6,742 bases of DNA from Candidatus Bathyarchaeota archaeon (GTDB lineage Archaea > Thermoproteota > Bathyarchaeia > TCS64): positions 1 through 6,742 of the forward strand of contig QMXQ01000085.1 of NCBI GenBank assembly GCA_003662205.1, in the 5' to 3' direction. Below are positions 5,471 through 6,742 of the stretch, piece by piece. Position 1 is the stretch's first letter. Every line of letters begins with the position of its first letter. Position numbers and translations under genes: made by a program. The notes beneath the pieces are model-generated. The model saw nothing but the letters and a program-made list of their open reading frames with translations. It had not been told where the DNA came from and did not search any database.

Positions 5471-5845
5471 TTGAGCGGGGGCATCTCCAAGACGCCGATA
5501 AGGATCAGGGTCGCCGGGCTGGGCGAGGCAGAGGGCGAGTTCGTCAGGTTCTACGCGCCGCTGACGGTGGAGACGTTGCTCAGGGGGCTGCCGCTCGAGG
5601 GGCGGGCGCATCCGACCCGGGGCGGCTGCTCGTTTATCGTCGGCATCAAGCGGGGGGAGGAGAAGTCTGTCAGGAAGGTGGAGGCGGGGACCATTGCCTA
5701 CTGGCCGATGGGGGACGCCCTCTGCATATTCCACAGCCCCGCCTCGACCTACAGCCCCGTCAATAGGGTCGGCAGAGTGACGAAAAACCTCGATCTGATA
5801 AAGGGGATCACCAGCGGCGCCCGGATCAGCATCGAGAGGCTCTAG
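5471..5845 (+). CDS. Cyclophilin-like fold protein (DUF369 / TM1367-type)
   Basis: A 124-residue protein of the cyclophilin-like beta-barrel family (PF04126 type). These small archaeal and bacterial proteins share the cyclophilin fold, but their activity is not established. Visible family stretches are FYAPLTVETLLRGLPLEGRA (27-46), a central glycine-rich strand (51-59), and GTIAYWPMGDALCIF (73-87) followed by SPVNRVGRV (95-103). The last matches the family pattern GdiaYWppGnalciFyG...SPvnviG. TTG 5471 is chosen because GGAGGTG stands 5 bases upstream and the protein then starts just before the first predicted strand. It follows the ATP-grasp gene by 11 bp, so translation from one transcript is expected. 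The TAG stop lies inside CTAG, shared with the stop of the opposite-strand eS25 gene. Family call good; no catalytic claim made. Confidence 0.82.
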   Translation: MSGGISKTPIRIRVAGLGEAEGEFVRFYAPLTVETLLRGLPLEGRAHPTRGGCSFIVGIKRGEEKSVRKVEAGTIAYWPMGDALCIFHSPASTYSPVNRVGRVTKNLDLIKGITSGARISIERL

Positions 5846-6147
5846 CCCTGGTTCAGGGCGTAGACCTTCAGGTTGTGGCTCCGGGAGACCAGGTCGATGA
5901 CCTCGTTCTTCCTCAGCTCCTCCAGGAGCCTCTTGGCCGTGCTCACCTTGAGGTTGAACTGTACCGCGATCCCCGTCGGGGTGATCGCCTTCATGCGCCT
6001 CAGCTGTTCCATCAGCTCCTCGCTGCTCAGGTCGGGTATGTCCACGGAGCCTATCGTCTTCTCCACCCGCGCCTTCTCCTGGCTCTCGCGCTTCTCCCTC
6101 AGCCGCTGCTGCTTCTCGATCTTCTTCAGGCTCTTCTTCTGCGGCAT
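5842..6147 (-). CDS. rps25e: Small ribosomal subunit protein eS25 (S25e)
   Basis: A 101-residue ribosomal protein of the small subunit head, found in eukaryotes and part of the archaea. Residues 1-32 are a lysine/arginine-rich, charged extension (MPQKKSLKKIEKQQRLREKR...). The remainder is the winged-helix core: MKAITPTGIAVQFNL (52-66), VSTAKRLLEELRKNEVIDLV (68-87) and the closing SRSHNLKVYA (88-97), matching the archaeal S25e pattern ITP..lA..lnis.s.akrlL.eLe..g.I.lvs.s....iY. ATG 6147 is preceded by GGTGGGATGGCGGG, giving a purine-rich ribosome site, and by a TATA-like element at 6188-6181. It is a single gene, divergent from the winged-helix regulator and convergent with the cyclophilin-like gene. 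Its presence supports a TACK/Asgard-side archaeon. Confidence 0.9.
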   Translation of the reverse strand: MPQKKSLKKIEKQQRLREKRESQEKARVEKTIGSVDIPDLSSEELMEQLRRMKAITPTGIAVQFNLKVSTAKRLLEELRKNEVIDLVSRSHNLKVYALNQG

Positions 6148-6180
6148 CCCGCCATCCCACCAATAGGTCAGATGTGTGAC

Positions 6181-6188
6181 TGATAAAT
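6181..6188 (-). promoter_or_regulatory. Putative TATA box for rps25e
   Basis: Minus-strand ATTTATCA, centred near 6185. Initiation about 25 bases downstream would be near 6160, leaving a leader of about 12 bases that contains the GGTGG ribosome site before ATG 6147. It lies 25 bp from the divergent TATA box at 6213. Confidence 0.5.
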
Positions 6189-6212
6189 CTGACGCCCCGG
6201 CCCCGCGAAAGG

Positions 6213-6220
6213 TTTATAAA
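6213..6220 (+). promoter_or_regulatory. TATA box for the winged-helix regulator
   Basis: TTTATAAA is a near-ideal archaeal TATA element preceded by a purine-rich BRE-like GCGAAAGG. Expected initiation is near 6240, inside the second operator palindrome, so a protein bound to the palindromes would block polymerase loading or escape. Confidence 0.75.
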
Positions 6221-6263
6221 TTACCTTTTTGTAATTACCGATTGGTAACTTACCGTTTGGTAA
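6221..6263. promoter_or_regulatory. Three tandem TTACC-N4-GGTAA operator palindromes
   Basis: Three 14-bp dyads: 6221-6234 (TTACCTTTTTGTAA, one mismatch), 6235-6248 (TTACCGATTGGTAA, perfect) and 6250-6263 (TTACCGTTTGGTAA, perfect). Spacings are 14 and 15 bp start to start. The array begins directly after the TATA box and ends at the base before the GGAGGG ribosome site. Placement across the predicted transcription start is classic for a repressor that controls its own gene; the adjacent winged-helix protein is the obvious candidate ligand. No further full copy was seen in the window. Confidence 0.8.
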
Positions 6264-6278
6264 GGAGGGATTGCAGCG

Positions 6279-6680
6279 ATGCTGAAGCTCATGCTGGTCG
6301 AGGACGGCCGCGTCCTCCTCGAACTCCCCCTCTCCGCCCGAGGGTGGGACAGGGACGAGCTCAGGAGGGAGCTCGACGGCCTCGACCGGGACCTTGAGAG
6401 GTTCGCGAGGCTGTTCGGGGCCCTCTCCAACGCCGGGCGCATGCGGATGATGCGCGCCCTCTTCGAGGAGTTCGACCGCCCCCTCGCCTTCACGGAGCTG
6501 ATGAACGAGCTGGGGATGAACCCAAAGCTCGTCTGGGACTCGACGAGGAGGCTGAGGCGGATCGGGCTCATCGAGAAGGACTCCGAGGGGCGATACCGCC
6601 CGACCCGGGCGGGGGAGGCCCAGTTCCTCATGGTCAGCATAGCGCTTCGGCGGCTGCTGCAGATCCTGGAAGAGCTGTAG
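6279..6680 (+). CDS. Winged-helix (ArsR-like) transcriptional regulator, probable heat-shock regulator
   Basis: A 133-residue DNA-binding regulator. Residues 1-20 form a short beta-rich start (MLKLMLVEDGRVLLELPL), then an acidic helix (24-45). The winged helix-turn-helix spans SNAGRMRMMRALFEEF (50-65), LAFTELMNELGMNPKLVWDSTRRLRRIGLIEK (69-100, with the recognition helix around 82-94) and the wing DSEGRYRPTRAGE (101-113). The final helix (115-133, IALRRLLQILEEL) may dimerise. ATG 6279 has GGAGGG 9 bases upstream. Directly in front are three TTACC-N4-GGTAA palindromes, so autoregulation is inferred. The next gene starts 14 bases after its stop and looks like Hsp20. In Archaeoglobus fulgidus a comparable winged-helix protein, HSR1, is co-transcribed with cdc48 and hsp20 genes and binds a palindrome at its own promoter. 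The functional analogy is strong in layout but unproven for this sequence. Confidence 0.85.
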   Translation: MLKLMLVEDGRVLLELPLSARGWDRDELRRELDGLDRDLERFARLFGALSNAGRMRMMRALFEEFDRPLAFTELMNELGMNPKLVWDSTRRLRRIGLIEKDSEGRYRPTRAGEAQFLMVSIALRRLLQILEEL

Positions 6681-6686
6681 GAGGTG
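6680..6686 (+). promoter_or_regulatory. Ribosome binding site of the downstream Hsp20-like gene
   Basis: GGAGGTG starts on the last base of the regulator stop codon and lies 8 bases before ATG 6695. An earlier ATG at 6690 reads ATG-GGA-TGA and stops at once, its TGA overlapping the true ATG. The site supports co-translation of the two genes from one message. Confidence 0.65.
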
Positions 6687-6694
6687 AGGATGGG

Positions 6695-6742
6695 ATGAAC
6701 TTCGAGGAGATATTCAGGGAGATGGAGGACCTACACAGGAGG
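6695..6742 (+). CDS. Start of a probable Hsp20 (small heat-shock protein) gene, cut by window end
   Basis: Only 16 codons are present: MNFEEIFREMEDLHRR. The pattern of aromatic and acidic residues with a REMEdl(h/f)RR helix is typical of the N-terminus of archaeal Hsp20/alpha-crystallin chaperones, which hold unfolded proteins in oligomeric shells. The diagnostic alpha-crystallin domain lies outside the window, so the call rests on this short stretch plus its position 14 bases behind a winged-helix regulator with operator sites. ATG 6695 has a near-perfect GGAGGTG 8 bases upstream, so the presence of a gene is much surer than its identity. Confidence 0.5.
   Translation, partial: MNFEEIFREMEDLHRR

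Noticed and set aside
5456..6163. A minus-strand frame of 235 codons spanning the cyclophilin-like and eS25 genes.
   Set aside because: It is a Glu/Pro/Gly-rich artefact crossing two well-supported genes in the wrong frame.
6221..6263. The TTACC repeats considered as a CRISPR or mobile-element terminal repeat.
   Set aside because: The unit is only 14 bp with no spacers and no transposase, and sits exactly between TATA box and ribosome site, which fits operators.

Overview
This is GC-rich archaeal DNA with short AT-rich promoter islands. Archaeal traits are a coenzyme F420 ligase (CofE), a eukaryote-type ribosomal protein eS25, TATA-box promoters placed about 25 bases upstream of start codons (leaderless or nearly leaderless transcripts), and a likely Hsp20 behind a winged-helix regulator. 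Archaeal eS25 is known mainly from the TACK/Asgard side rather than Euryarchaeota. Together with F420 and a MptN/CofF-like glutamate ligase, this suggests a Bathyarchaeia-like or related TACK archaeon. That placement is inference.

Layout. (1) 2-373, plus: the C-terminal half of cofE, cut by the window edge. (2) 436-741, plus: a small zinc-ribbon membrane protein. (3) 713-3681, minus: a three-gene set transcribed as uppP (polyprenyl-diphosphate phosphatase), a cobalamin-binding-type radical SAM enzyme, then a DUF2085-like multispanning membrane protein. The last gene has no canonical start codon and runs 29 bp into the convergent zinc-ribbon gene. (4) 3818-3976, minus: a 52-residue CxxC-x17-CxxC zinc protein starting at TTG, divergent from (5) 4151-4471, plus: an unrecognised 106-residue protein with a strongly basic tail. 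(6) 4572-5845, plus: a leaderless RimK-type ATP-grasp ligase followed after 11 bp by a cyclophilin-like (DUF369/TM1367-type) protein. (7) 5842-6147, minus: eS25, whose stop codon shares the palindrome CTAG with the stop of the cyclophilin-like gene. (8) 6279-6680, plus: a winged-helix regulator, followed by the first codons of a probable Hsp20 gene at 6695, which runs off the window.

The most striking non-coding signal is upstream of the winged-helix regulator. Three 14-bp palindromes, two perfect TTACC-N4-GGTAA and one with a single mismatch, are packed at 14-15 bp spacing between the TATA box and the ribosome binding site. They look like operators for autoregulation of a heat-shock-type regulator and its Hsp20 partner, comparable to the HSR1 system of Archaeoglobus. 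The other lead is the uppP / radical SAM / DUF2085-like gene set, which may act on membrane isoprenoids or a polyprenyl-linked pathway.

No tRNA, rRNA, CRISPR array, insertion sequence or transfer signature was seen. No gene-free stretch exceeds 300 bases; the longest, 3977-4150, holds the divergent promoters of two small genes.
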